52,527 nucleotides of DNA from Hydrogenophaga sp. (GTDB lineage Bacteria; Pseudomonadota; Gammaproteobacteria; Burkholderiales; Burkholderiaceae_C): the NCBI RefSeq assembly GCF_022844385.1, contig NZ_JALHLX010000007.1:1-52527 (forward strand), given 5' to 3'. The translations under genes and the position numbers were made by a program. The notes beneath the pieces were generated by a model. That model ran no database searches, was not told where the DNA came from, and saw only the letters and a program-made list of their open reading frames with translations. Shown piece after piece: positions 40,101 through 48,529 of the stretch. How positions within the stretch are numbered: position 1 is the stretch's first letter; each line of letters starts with the position of its first letter.

Positions 40101-43100
40101 CATGGCCTGGCAGCGCGGAGCGACCGCTCGGCAGCGCCGACCGCGTGTTGCTCGACGACCTCGCGCGCGATACCTGGCGCCTGTTTGAACGCTGTGTCGA
40201 CACGCAGAACCACCACTTGCCGCCGGACAACCTGCAGATCCTGCCGTACGACATGGTGGCGCACCGCACCTCGCCCACCAACGTCGGCCTGTACCTGCTG
40301 AGCACGGCGTGTGCGCGCGAGTTCGGCTGGATCGGCACACAAGACCTGCTGCAACGCATGGAAGCCACGCTGACCAGCCTGCAGCAGATGGAGCGCCACC
40401 GCGGCCATTTTCTGAACTGGTACGACACGCAAACCCTGCAGCCCCTGCTGCCGCGCTACGTGTCCACCGTGGACAGCGGCAACCTCAGCGTGCACCTGCT
40501 CGCGGTGGCCCAGGCCTGCCGACTGCTGGCGCGCGATCCCCACGCCACACAAGCCACGGCACAGGCATTGCAGCGCAGCCAGGAGCGGCTGGAGCCGGCC
40601 TTGCAGCACCAGCAGGCGTGGCTCGAAGCTGCCCTGGCGCAGCCGCTGGCACAGAGCGCGCTGGGCCAGGTGTTGCGCGTGCCGCTGCCCGACCCGTTGG
40701 ACGCCGAGGCCGGCGCGGCTTTTGCCGAGCTGCTGGACGCCGCGTGGCTCGAGCTCGTGCGCATCCCGCACCCGCGCCCCGAGCCCAACCCCGCCCGCTC
40801 CGGCGAGAAGGACGAGATCGCGCGCGACCACGACAGCCTGCACGCGCTGCTGGGCGATCACTTGGCCACGCTGCGCTCGGTGGGGCTGGACCGCAGCGCT
40901 GCCGCCGAGGGCGGGGGACCACGCGCCACGCGCCGCCTGCTGGAACTGGCCGACCAGCTCGAACAGCTCGCCTGGGCGCCCGAGTTCGGATTTCTGTACC
41001 ACCCCAAGCGCCACCTGCTGCACATCGGTTTCCGGCTTGACGACCAGTCGCTCGACAAATCGTTCTACGACCTGCTGGCCTCCGAGTCGCGCAGCACCAG
41101 CCTGCTGGCCATTGCCAAGGGCGACGTGCCCATGAAGCACTGGGCCGCACTCGGCCGCCCGCTGTTTGCCAACGGCCGCCACGCGGTACTGCGCTCGTGG
41201 TCAGGCTCGATGTTCGAGTACCTCATGCCCACGCTGGTGATGGCCGAGCCGCACGGCAGTGTGTTGCGTGAAGCGGGCAGCTCGGCGCTCATGGAGCAGA
41301 TCGCGCATGTGCAGGGCAAGGCCATGCCGTGGGGCATGTCGGAAAGTGCCTACGCCGGGCGCGACCACTCGCTGGCCTACCAGTACGCGCCGCAAGGTGT
41401 GCCCCGTCTCGCGCTGCGCCGCACGCCGCTGGACGAGCAGGTGATCGCGCCGTACGCCACCGCGCTGGCCACGCTGGTCAACCCGCACCTGGCCTGCCGG
41501 AACCTGGGTCACCTCACGCGGCTGGCAGCGCGGGGTCGATACGGTTTCATCGAGGCGCTTGACTTCACCGCCGCGCGCCAGACGCAGGGCGGCCACTGCA
41601 CGCCCGTGGCCACCTACATGGCCCACCACCAGGGCATGAGCATCGTGGCGCTGGCCAATGTGCTGCGCGACAACGTTGCCCAGCGCTGGGGCATGGCCCA
41701 CCCCAGCCTGGAAGCGGTGTCGTCGCTGCTGCACGAGCGCACTCCGCGCGCCTTGTCGGCGCTGGTGCACCAGCCTCTGGCCAACCTGCCGCTGCAGGCG
41801 CTGCACCGCCGCGCGCAGGACCACGTGCGCACGGTGGTGCCCGGCCAACAGGCGCTGGAGCCCACACACCTGCTGTCCAACGGGCATTACAGCGTGAGCT
41901 TGCGCGCCAACGGCGCGGGCTGGAGCCGCTGGGGCGCCACCGGCATCACCCGCTGGCGCGACGATGCGCTGCGCGACGCCTGCGGCAGCTTCGTGTACCT
42001 GCGGCTGAACCCGCACACCGCGCCGGTGTCGGTGAGCAGCCATCCCGCGCCCGATCCGGCAGCCCTCTACCAGAGCACCTTCCACACCGACCGTGTGGTG
42101 CTGGAGGCCCTGTGGACCGAGCTCACCGTGCAGACCACGGTGTGGGTGAGCCCGGAGGACGACATCGAGCTCAAGCGCGTGGTGCTGACCAACCGCAGCG
42201 AGGCGGTGATGGAGCTGGAACTGATCTCGGCGATGGAGGTGACGCTGGCCCGCGCTGCGGCCGACGAAGCCCACCCCGCGTTCTCCAACTTTTTCGTGCA
42301 GGCCGACTGGCTGGCCGACCAGCAGGCCCTGCGCTTTGTGCGCACGCCGCGCCTGCATACCGAGAGCACCGTGCAGGCCGCGCATTTTGTGGCCGACGTG
42401 CGTGGCGAGGTGCTGGGCCTGAACTGCCAGACCGACCGGGCGCACTGGCTCGGGCGCAACCACAGTGCCGACCAGCCGCTGGCGCGCATGAACGCCGTGC
42501 CCACCGCATCCACCGCGCTGGAAACCGGGCTGGATCCGGTGGCGGTGCTGGGCGTGAAGCTGCGCCTGAAGCCCGGCGCGCAGGCCTGTGTGACCTTCGC
42601 CACCGCCGCCAGCGACCACCCCGCGCAGCTGATGGCCATCGTCGACAAGTACCGCCAGCCCAGCTCGGTGGAACGCGCCTCGGTGATGTCGGCCACGCTG
42701 GCCAGCATCCAGCTCGCGCCCGGGCGTCCGCGCATGGAGCATTTGCCCGCCTTCCAGGCGCTCACCACGGCGCTTCTGATGACCCTGCCCAAGGTGGACC
42801 TGCCGGTCACCGACGGCAAGGTCCTCCACGTGTGCGACCGCCGCACGCTCTGGCCGCTGAGCATTTCGGGCGAGCGCCCCCTGGTGCTGGTGAGCGCGGG
42901 TTCACCCCAGGGCCTGGGCCTGCTGCGCAGTGTGGTGCAAGCGCTCAACGAGTGGTCGCGCACCGGCGTGGCTTGTGATGTGGTCGTGCTCAGCAGCGAA
43001 GCGCATTCGTACCAGATGCCCTTGCAGCGCGAGCTGGCGCTGCTGCGCGAACAACTGCATGCGCCGCACTCAGGCGTGGTCATCGGCGCCTTGCACCTGC

Positions 43101-45742
43101 TGCGCCCCGACGCGCTGACACCCGAGCAGCTGTCCACGCTGGACGCGCTGGCGCGCATTCACCTGCGGGCCAACGGGGTGGGCTGGACGCAGCAGATACA
43201 GACCTGGAGCGCACGCTTCGACGCCGCGCAGGCCAGCCTGCGCAGCACGCCCCACGAGCGTGTTCCCACCCACGCGCCGCTCGCCGGGCCCACGCCATCG
43301 ACCGGCGCGTTCGAGGCCAGTGGTCGGCGCTTTGTGTTCGAGGTGTCGGCCACCCAACGGCCACCCCGGCCCTGGGTCAACGTGCTGGCCAACCCGGCGT
43401 TTGGTGCCATCGTGTCGGAGACCGGGGGTGGCAACACCTGGGCCGGCAACAGCCGCCTGAACCAGCTCACCACCTGGGGCAACGACCCCGTGGCCGACAC
43501 GCCGGCGGAATGGTTCCTGCTGCAGGACCGGCGCACGCACGAGGTCTGGAGCCTCGCGCCCTCGGCCTGGGGCGATGCCGAGGCGACATACAGCGTGGTG
43601 CACGCGCAGGGCCGCACCAGCATCAGCCACCGGCGCGGGGATCTCGACATCGCGGTGCACTGGAGCGTGGACGCCGAGACCGCGGTCAAGCAGGTGCGCA
43701 TCGAGATCGTCAACCGCGGCCACCAGATGGCCCACCTGCGCACCGTGGCCATGGTCGAGTGGCTCATGGGCGAGAAGCGCAGTGACCGCGCCACGCTGCA
43801 CACACGCCGTTGCCGGGTGGGTGGCCCCACCGGTCTGGTGGGCCTGATGGCCACGCAGACCGAGGCCGGTGCCGGATGGGGCGGGGGCACCGCGTTTCTG
43901 GTGGAAGCCCTCGCCACGCCGGGCGGCAGCGAAGGCCTGGACTGGACCTGCGACCGCGCCGCCTTTTTTGACGCGCAAGGCCAGCTGCGGCTGCCGCTGC
44001 GGCTGGGTCAGCGCCGCGGCGTCGGACTCGACCCGTGCGCCGCGCTCTCGCGCCCGGTGACGGTGCGCCCCGGGGCCACCCTGGAGCAGGTTTACCTGCT
44101 CGGCTTTGCTGCGTCACCCGCGGCCGCGCAAGAACTCGCGGTGCGCGCCATGAAGCGCGTGCCCCGCGAACGCGAAGAGGCCACCAAGGCCCGCTGGGAC
44201 TCGCTGCTGGGCGCGACCACCGTCGTCACGCCCGACCCGCTGTTCGACGCCATGACCAACCGCTGGCTGCTTTACCAGACCGTGTCGTCGCGCCTGTGGG
44301 CCAAGGCCGGCTTCTACCAGGCGGGTGGTGCCACCGGTTACCGCGACCAGCTGCAGGACACCATGGCCCTCACCTGGGCCGCGCCGCGCCTGCTGCGCGA
44401 TCAGATCGTGCTGTGTGCCTCGCGCCAGTTTGAGGCGGGCGACGTGCAGCACTGGTGGCATGCGCCCGGTGGCGCCGGCGTGCGCACGCATTTCTCCGAC
44501 GACCTCTTGTGGCTGCCCTTTGCCTGTGCGCACTACCTGCGCACCACGGGCGACACTGCGGTTCTCGACGAGAGCGTGCCTTTCCTCGAAGACCTGACGA
44601 TCGCGCCCGGCGCCGAAGACGCCTACGACACACCGCGCGTGAGCAGCGTGATGGCCAGCGTGTTCGAACACGCCGCGCGCACCATCGACCGCAGCCTGCC
44701 GGTGGGCGTACACGGCCTGCCGCTCATGGGCACGGGCGACTGGAACGACGGCATGAACCGCGTGGGGCACGAAGGCCGCGGCGAGTCGGTGTGGGTGGCG
44801 TGGTTTCTGTGTGCCGTGGTGCGCGACTGGATTCCGCTGGCGCGCGAACGCGGCGAGCACGAGCGCGCCGCGCGCTGGGAGGCCGCGTTGGCGGGCTGGA
44901 GCGAGGCCCTGGAGACCGAAGCCTGGGACGGCGGCTGGTACCGCCGTGCCTTCTTTGACGATGGCAGTCCGCTCGGTTCGCACACGCAGCCCGAGGCCCG
45001 CATCGACCTGATCGCGCAGGCCTGGTCGGTGCTCAGCGGGCAGGCACCGCTGGAGCGCCAGCGCCAGGCCATGGAGGCCGCCGCGGAGCACCTGTTCAAC
45101 AACGACGCCGGTTTGCTCCAGCTGCTCGCGCCCCCGCTCGCCCGGGCACAGCCCAGCGCCGGCTACATCCAGGCCTACCCGCCGGGTGTGCGAGAAAACG
45201 GCGGCCAGTACAGCCACGCCGGCGTGTGGGGCCTCATGGCGGTGGCGGCGCTGGCCGTGCAGGAGCCGGGCGACTCGGCCACGCGCGACGAGCCCTACCG
45301 CCATTTCACCTGGCTGAGCCCGGCGCACCGCGCGCAAAACCCGACGTGGGGCGCCGCGTACGGCCTGGAGCCCTACGCCATGGCGGCCGACGTGTACAGC
45401 CAGCCACCCTGGGTGGGCCGTGGTGGCTGGAGCTGGTACACCGGCGCGGCCGGCTGGCTGCATCGCGCGGCCATCGAGTCCATCCTGGGCCTGAAGATGA
45501 CGGCGCACGACCTGTGCTTCACGCCCTGCCTGCCGGCGCACTGGCCGCGCGCCGAGATCACGCTGGTGCGCGACGGCCGCACCCTGCGTTTTGTGCTGGT
45601 GCGCCAGAGTGCAGACGCGGTGCGCGCCACCTGGGGCAGCCAGGGCGTCGGCTTCCTGGCCGTGGGCGAATCGCTGGCCTGGGCCACGCTGCCGGCCCAC
45701 AGCGTGTTTGTGGTTTCGCTGGAGACCGCGCCGGGGGGGTGA
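37148..45742 (+). CDS. ndvB: Cyclic beta-1,2-glucan synthase (NdvB/Cgs-like)
   Basis: 2864 residues, the normal size for Cgs. Membrane segments lie near 405-480, 815-850 and 935-985. The GT84 glycosyltransferase domain has LTLDSDTQLP (Asp-rich, about 627-635), ...EDRVLSHDLLEG (about 736) and HRWTRGDW (about 777). A glycoamylase-type region, FIEALDFT, lies at about 1465. The GH94 phosphorylase-like part has GTGDWNDGMNR (catalytic Asp near 2531) and PPGVRENGGQYSHAG. The enzyme makes cyclic osmoregulated glucan in the inner membrane and controls its chain length. GTG 37148 abuts the previous stop; no ribosome site is evident, and a start inside (ATG 37206) cannot be excluded. Confidence 0.92.
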   Translation: MTQRETSGHPDWVPPPVRRMLDAALGPALEPIRSEIFGLTRFEQHGRSLAESHHAARGVFGSTTFYPRLQSNIQSLRTSHEHIASHALSGQDISPGAEWLFDNFHLIEDQLREIRDGLPARYYRTLPVLQDAPLQGLPRIYSIAWAFVAHTDGAFDETLLTHFLNAYQEVHELSHGELWALPTTLRVVQVENLRRLADRIASHKAARELASLIAHRIDELDLATVQALHTVAELRGVGRVFVYHLAQNLDGHRPPTGDVFLQQVRPWLLEVVPDLAALQAQHHADQAADHLSVGNAITSLRLIGAADWSGVVERTSRVMQLMLTSDVFAAEDDATRSTTLHRIERLAVQSQRSETEVARALLVLMQDDAHAGHWLAGGGRGALEQRLGLRHRGRVWRRLALRTARVPTYLTVMLAGSLALVAAVYASAALPVDGWLGHAVTALVLLLMVFPASETVVAVVNRLISESARPAHLPRYLLAEGIPVQARVMLVMPALLGSPAAVAPLVHRLHLHFLANPEAHAQFALLSDFADADSPVLPGDAAVLAAAQAQLSALNDSHPVAPGEAPRFLLLHRERSLSTTQGRWIGWERKRGKLEQLVAALVQENAGPFLPLGELSRMASGTRYLLTLDSDTQLPPGRLRALVGVAEHPDNRPVLDATGRRVVQGYGILQPRVVPPLPETSVTTAWQWITAGQRGLDPYSAMSSDVYQDVFGEGSFTGKGLLHVATMHAVLGNRLPEDRVLSHDLLEGALARCAVVTDITLIESDPEHADVAASRLHRWTRGDWQLLPFLLRPRRWQLSPINRLKLLDNLRRSLVTPASLLLLLLAMWGVGLNLGAALWLALAAQAAAPVLGALAGWVPHRASLLGDRFARAAAADTLRALLGGVWHIVQLLQQALRAADAVVRTAWRMAVSKRQLLAWTTADAASAALRPGLGPLLKRHALEPLVALPLLALLWLTTPQPPVLGVALLVLWALAPLMSWLAHQPWPGSAERPLGSADRVLLDDLARDTWRLFERCVDTQNHHLPPDNLQILPYDMVAHRTSPTNVGLYLLSTACAREFGWIGTQDLLQRMEATLTSLQQMERHRGHFLNWYDTQTLQPLLPRYVSTVDSGNLSVHLLAVAQACRLLARDPHATQATAQALQRSQERLEPALQHQQAWLEAALAQPLAQSALGQVLRVPLPDPLDAEAGAAFAELLDAAWLELVRIPHPRPEPNPARSGEKDEIARDHDSLHALLGDHLATLRSVGLDRSAAAEGGGPRATRRLLELADQLEQLAWAPEFGFLYHPKRHLLHIGFRLDDQSLDKSFYDLLASESRSTSLLAIAKGDVPMKHWAALGRPLFANGRHAVLRSWSGSMFEYLMPTLVMAEPHGSVLREAGSSALMEQIAHVQGKAMPWGMSESAYAGRDHSLAYQYAPQGVPRLALRRTPLDEQVIAPYATALATLVNPHLACRNLGHLTRLAARGRYGFIEALDFTAARQTQGGHCTPVATYMAHHQGMSIVALANVLRDNVAQRWGMAHPSLEAVSSLLHERTPRALSALVHQPLANLPLQALHRRAQDHVRTVVPGQQALEPTHLLSNGHYSVSLRANGAGWSRWGATGITRWRDDALRDACGSFVYLRLNPHTAPVSVSSHPAPDPAALYQSTFHTDRVVLEALWTELTVQTTVWVSPEDDIELKRVVLTNRSEAVMELELISAMEVTLARAAADEAHPAFSNFFVQADWLADQQALRFVRTPRLHTESTVQAAHFVADVRGEVLGLNCQTDRAHWLGRNHSADQPLARMNAVPTASTALETGLDPVAVLGVKLRLKPGAQACVTFATAASDHPAQLMAIVDKYRQPSSVERASVMSATLASIQLAPGRPRMEHLPAFQALTTALLMTLPKVDLPVTDGKVLHVCDRRTLWPLSISGERPLVLVSAGSPQGLGLLRSVVQALNEWSRTGVACDVVVLSSEAHSYQMPLQRELALLREQLHAPHSGVVIGALHLLRPDALTPEQLSTLDALARIHLRANGVGWTQQIQTWSARFDAAQASLRSTPHERVPTHAPLAGPTPSTGAFEASGRRFVFEVSATQRPPRPWVNVLANPAFGAIVSETGGGNTWAGNSRLNQLTTWGNDPVADTPAEWFLLQDRRTHEVWSLAPSAWGDAEATYSVVHAQGRTSISHRRGDLDIAVHWSVDAETAVKQVRIEIVNRGHQMAHLRTVAMVEWLMGEKRSDRATLHTRRCRVGGPTGLVGLMATQTEAGAGWGGGTAFLVEALATPGGSEGLDWTCDRAAFFDAQGQLRLPLRLGQRRGVGLDPCAALSRPVTVRPGATLEQVYLLGFAASPAAAQELAVRAMKRVPREREEATKARWDSLLGATTVVTPDPLFDAMTNRWLLYQTVSSRLWAKAGFYQAGGATGYRDQLQDTMALTWAAPRLLRDQIVLCASRQFEAGDVQHWWHAPGGAGVRTHFSDDLLWLPFACAHYLRTTGDTAVLDESVPFLEDLTIAPGAEDAYDTPRVSSVMASVFEHAARTIDRSLPVGVHGLPLMGTGDWNDGMNRVGHEGRGESVWVAWFLCAVVRDWIPLARERGEHERAARWEAALAGWSEALETEAWDGGWYRRAFFDDGSPLGSHTQPEARIDLIAQAWSVLSGQAPLERQRQAMEAAAEHLFNNDAGLLQLLAPPLARAQPSAGYIQAYPPGVRENGGQYSHAGVWGLMAVAALAVQEPGDSATRDEPYRHFTWLSPAHRAQNPTWGAAYGLEPYAMAADVYSQPPWVGRGGWSWYTGAAGWLHRAAIESILGLKMTAHDLCFTPCLPAHWPRAEITLVRDGRTLRFVLVRQSADAVRATWGSQGVGFLAVGESLAWATLPAHSVFVVSLETAPGG

Positions 45743-45756
45743 CGATTTATATGTTC

Positions 45757-45771
45757 GGTTTCGTACGGACG
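45757..45771 (+). promoter_or_regulatory. Weaker relative of the directional motif before the first Crp gene
   Basis: GGTTTCGTACGGACG matches the 15-bp pattern at 12 positions and overlaps GTTCGGT (45754-45760), an inverted half. It lies 100 bases before the TTG start at 45872. The match is by eye and marginal. Confidence 0.3.
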
Positions 45772-45871
45772 CGAGTCTGGTTCCGTGCCATGCTCGCCAC
45801 ATATCCGCTAAAAAAGCAGAACGAGTGCCAGTTCGCCTTCCGCGACAGCAGCCATCACGGAGGAAAACCAT

Positions 45872-46591
45872 TTGACCCAACCCGACTCCCCCCTTCAGAA
45901 CCAGTTGCTGGCATCGTTGCCGGAGGCGGAATGGGAACGCTGGAACCCCCAGCTTGAGCTGGTCGATCTGCCACTGGGCAAGGTGCTGTACGAGTCGGGT
46001 GGGGCCATGACCCACGTTTACTTCCCCACCAGCGCCATCGTCTCGCTGCTGTATGTGCTGGAAAACGGCGCTTCGGCCGAAATCGCCGTGGTGGGTCACG
46101 AAGGCGTGGTGGGCATTGCCATCTTCATGGGCGGTGGCTCCACCCCGAGCCGCGCTGTGGTGCAGAGCGCCGGCATGGGTTACCGCCTGCGCGCCGAAGC
46201 GATCAGGGGCGAGTTCGAGCGCGCCGGCCCGGTGATGCACCTCATGCTGCGTTACACGCAGGCACTCATCACCCAGATGAGCCAGACGGCGGTGTGCAAC
46301 CGCCACCACTCGCTGGACCAGCAGCTCTGCCGCTGGCTGCTGCTCAGCCTGGACCGCCTGCCCGGCAACGAACTGGTGATGACGCAGGAGCTGATTGCCA
46401 ACATGCTGGGCGTGCGCCGCGAGGGTGTGACCGAGGCCGCGCTGAAGCTGCAAGCCGCCGGCCTGATCCGTTATGCACGCGGCCATATTTCGGTGCTGGA
46501 CCGCCCGGGTCTGGAGCACCGCACCTGCGAGTGTTACCGCGTCGTGAAGATGGAATACGACCGCCTGTTGCCCGTCGCCGAAGCGCGCTGA
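45872..46591 (+). CDS. Crp/Fnr-family transcriptional regulator 1
   Basis: 239 residues from TTG 45872, set by GGAGG at 45859-45863. A cNMP-binding-like beta-roll covers about 20-130 (MTHVYFPTSAIVSLLYVLENG, EIAVVGHEGVVG) without the Arg/Glu pocket of true cAMP-binding proteins. A winged helix follows (VMTQELIANMLGVRREGVTEAALKLQ at about 170-195). The ligand is unknown; there are no Fnr-type cysteines at the N-terminus. It is the first of three Crp-like genes after the glucan synthase and may control the region. Confidence 0.88.
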   Translation: MTQPDSPLQNQLLASLPEAEWERWNPQLELVDLPLGKVLYESGGAMTHVYFPTSAIVSLLYVLENGASAEIAVVGHEGVVGIAIFMGGGSTPSRAVVQSAGMGYRLRAEAIRGEFERAGPVMHLMLRYTQALITQMSQTAVCNRHHSLDQQLCRWLLLSLDRLPGNELVMTQELIANMLGVRREGVTEAALKLQAAGLIRYARGHISVLDRPGLEHRTCECYRVVKMEYDRLLPVAEAR

Positions 46592-46616
46592 TTCTTTCGG
46601 GAAGATTGGTTCGTAT

Positions 46617-46632
46617 GTTCGCTGTCAGACGG
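46617..46632 (+). promoter_or_regulatory. GTTCGCTGTCAGACGG, shared upstream block of the Crp paralogues
   Basis: This 16-mer and GTACGGTGGCAGACGG at 48420-48435 match at 13 of 16 positions and lie before the two paralogous Crp genes (46665 and 48530). The CAGACGG end recalls the last bases of the directional motif. It could be duplicated promoter DNA from the gene duplication itself. Confidence 0.3.
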
Positions 46633-46664
46633 TTGAGTCCGGGCATGTGCCTCACAGTGGCGCC

Positions 46665-47099
46665 ATGCCCAGCTCCGAAAACCACCTCATCGAACGCCTG
46701 CCCAACGGGGTTCAGAAACGTTTCCTCGCCCGGTGCGAGCCGTTTGAACTCAGGCTTTCGGCCGAGTTGAGCGAGCGCGGTACACCGCTCACGCACGCCT
46801 ACTTTCCCAACACCGGCTTCATCTCGCTGGTGGTTGACGTCGACAGCTACCCTCCACTCGAAGTGGGCGTGGTGGGGCGCGAGTCCATGCTGGGGTCGGA
46901 GTTGTTGCTGGGGGTGGTCACTTCACCCTGGCGCTCGGTGGTGCAGGTGGCCGGCACCTGCTGGCGGATCGACGCACAGGGCATGCGCCAGGCCATGGCC
47001 GACTTGCCCACCCTGCAGGCGCTCCTGCAGCGCAACCTGATGGTTCGGGTGCATCAGCATCAATCGCTGGCGTCGGCCAGCGCCGGCCAACGCCACTGA
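46665..47099 (+). pseudogene. Truncated Crp/Fnr-like protein lacking the DNA-binding domain
   Basis: 144 residues. It is close to residues 12-155 of the Crp gene at 48530 over its whole length, including identical NHLIERLP, GVQKRFLA, CEPFEL and ESMLGSEL. At the junction LASA, 21 bases of the intact copy correspond to 6 here, then GQR and a stop replace the start of the winged helix. The 3' DNA has no helix-turn-helix coding capacity, and the phospholipase D gene begins 14 bases later. The reading frame is intact, so a stable sensor-only protein is possible. I favour a decayed duplicate; an N-domain heterodimer inhibitor is an alternative. Confidence 0.7.
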
Positions 47100-47112
47100 G
47101 GGGCCTTTGCGC

Positions 47113-48393
47113 ATGCTGCACAAGTCGCGTTGGGCTGTGGCGGGGATCGTGGCGCTGCTGTGTGCTGTGGCCGGCGTGCTGATCGCCAATTTTGTCGGCG
47201 GCGAAACCAAGATCGAACGCCGCATCGAACGGCTGTATTCGCTGGACGATCCCCGCTTCGTGCAGGAGCTGGGCGTGTTGCTGGGACCTCCGTTTTTACC
47301 GGGCACCCAGGTGCAAGCGCTGCTCAACGGCGACGAGATCTTTCCGCCCATGCTGACCGCCATTCGCGGTGCGAAGGTGTCGATCACCTTCGAGACCTAC
47401 ATCTACTGGTCGGGCGACATCGGGCGCCGGTTTGCAGAGGCACTGGCCGAACGTGCGCGCGCCGGGGTGAAGGTGCATGTGCTGCTGGACTGGGTGGGCA
47501 GCGCGAAGATGGACGAGGACCTCATGGCCCTGATGGAGCAGGCCGGCGTGCAGGTGCAGCGGTTTCATCCACCGCACTGGTCAAACCTGGGCCGGTTGAA
47601 CAACCGCACCCACCGCAAGCTGCTGATCGCCGATGGCCGCCTCGGTTTCACCGGCGGTGTGGGCGTGGCGCCGCAATGGACCGGCCGCGCGCAGGACCCC
47701 GAGCACTGGCGCGACACCCACTTTCAGGTGGAAGGCCCGGTGGTGGCGCAAATGCAGTCGGTCTTCATTGACAACTGGATCAAGGTCACGGGCGACGTGC
47801 TGCACGGGCCGGATTACTTTCCCGTCCTGTCTCCTGTGGGTCCGTCCCTCGCGCAGATGTTCAGCAGCTCGCCCAGTGGTGGCAGCGAGAGCATGCAGCT
47901 CATGTACCTGCTGGCCATCACCGCAGCTACGCGCACCATCGATCTGTCGGCCGCGTACTTCGTGCCGGACGATCTCACGCTGCAGGCCTTGACCGGTGCG
48001 TTGAAGCGCGGCGTCAAGCTGCGCATCGTGGTGCCGGGCGAACACATCGACAGCGACACCGTGCGCAACGCCTCGTGGGCCACCTGGGGACCGCTGCTCC
48101 AGGCCGGTGCCACCATCGCCGAGTACGTGCCCACCATGTACCACTGCAAGCTGCTGATCGTCGATGGCCTGCTCACCTCGGTGGGCTCCACCAACTTCGA
48201 CAACCGGTCGTTCCGCCTCAACGACGAGGCCACGCTGAACATCGTGGACCAGGACTTCGCGCGCATCCAGACCGCCACCTTCGAGGCCGATCTCGCGTTG
48301 GCGAAACCGGTGACCTACGCGCAGTGGCAGGCCCGGCCCGTGCGCGAGAAGTTCACCGAGTGGCTGGCCTCGCTCATCGACACCCAGCTCTGA
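47113..48393 (+). CDS. Phospholipase D family protein, cardiolipin synthase-like
   Basis: 426 residues. One N-terminal membrane segment (WAVAGIVALLCAVAGVLIANFV) is followed by two HKD motifs: THRKLLIADG (His167) and YHCKLLIVDG (His344), with GSTNFDNRSF after the second. This is the arrangement of ClsB/ClsA-like enzymes that make cardiolipin from phosphatidylglycerol (or with phosphatidylethanolamine). AGGGG nine bases before ATG 47113 supports this start over TTG 47107. It sits between two Crp paralogues. Confidence 0.9.
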   Translation: MLHKSRWAVAGIVALLCAVAGVLIANFVGGETKIERRIERLYSLDDPRFVQELGVLLGPPFLPGTQVQALLNGDEIFPPMLTAIRGAKVSITFETYIYWSGDIGRRFAEALAERARAGVKVHVLLDWVGSAKMDEDLMALMEQAGVQVQRFHPPHWSNLGRLNNRTHRKLLIADGRLGFTGGVGVAPQWTGRAQDPEHWRDTHFQVEGPVVAQMQSVFIDNWIKVTGDVLHGPDYFPVLSPVGPSLAQMFSSSPSGGSESMQLMYLLAITAATRTIDLSAAYFVPDDLTLQALTGALKRGVKLRIVVPGEHIDSDTVRNASWATWGPLLQAGATIAEYVPTMYHCKLLIVDGLLTSVGSTNFDNRSFRLNDEATLNIVDQDFARIQTATFEADLALAKPVTYAQWQARPVREKFTEWLASLIDTQL

Positions 48394-48419
48394 TCCATTT
48401 CGCTCCAGCCCCGCTGTGT

Positions 48420-48435
48420 GTACGGTGGCAGACGG
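48420..48435 (+). promoter_or_regulatory. GTACGGTGGCAGACGG, shared upstream block of the intact Crp paralogue
   Basis: Partner of the block at 46617-46632 (13 of 16 positions equal), 94 bases before GTG 48530. The reverse strand of this region also resembles the 15-bp motif (GCCACCGTACACACA, 13 of 15), pointing away from the gene. Confidence 0.3.
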
Positions 48436-48529
48436 AAGCGCGACCGCTGAGCGTTCAAGATGGTCCAGGGATTGCCGGGCGCTGTGCCCGTGCAACCCGC
48501 ATGAGTTCACCCTGGGAGGGGTTCCGCTT

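Noticed and set aside
36815..41182. 1455-codon minus-strand open frame opposite the glucan synthase gene
   Set aside because: It is a shadow of the high-GC third-codon pattern of the sense gene; the composition is Arg/Gln/His-rich with no domain, and the sense frame has clear catalytic motifs.
44114..46519. 801-codon minus-strand open frame
   Set aside because: Antisense shadow crossing the glucan synthase end and the first Crp gene; no start context or motifs.
48413..48427. Fifth strong copy of the 15-bp motif on the minus strand (GCCACCGTACACACA)
   Set aside because: 13 of 15 positions match, but it points away from any nearby minus-strand gene, so it fails the orientation rule of the other four.
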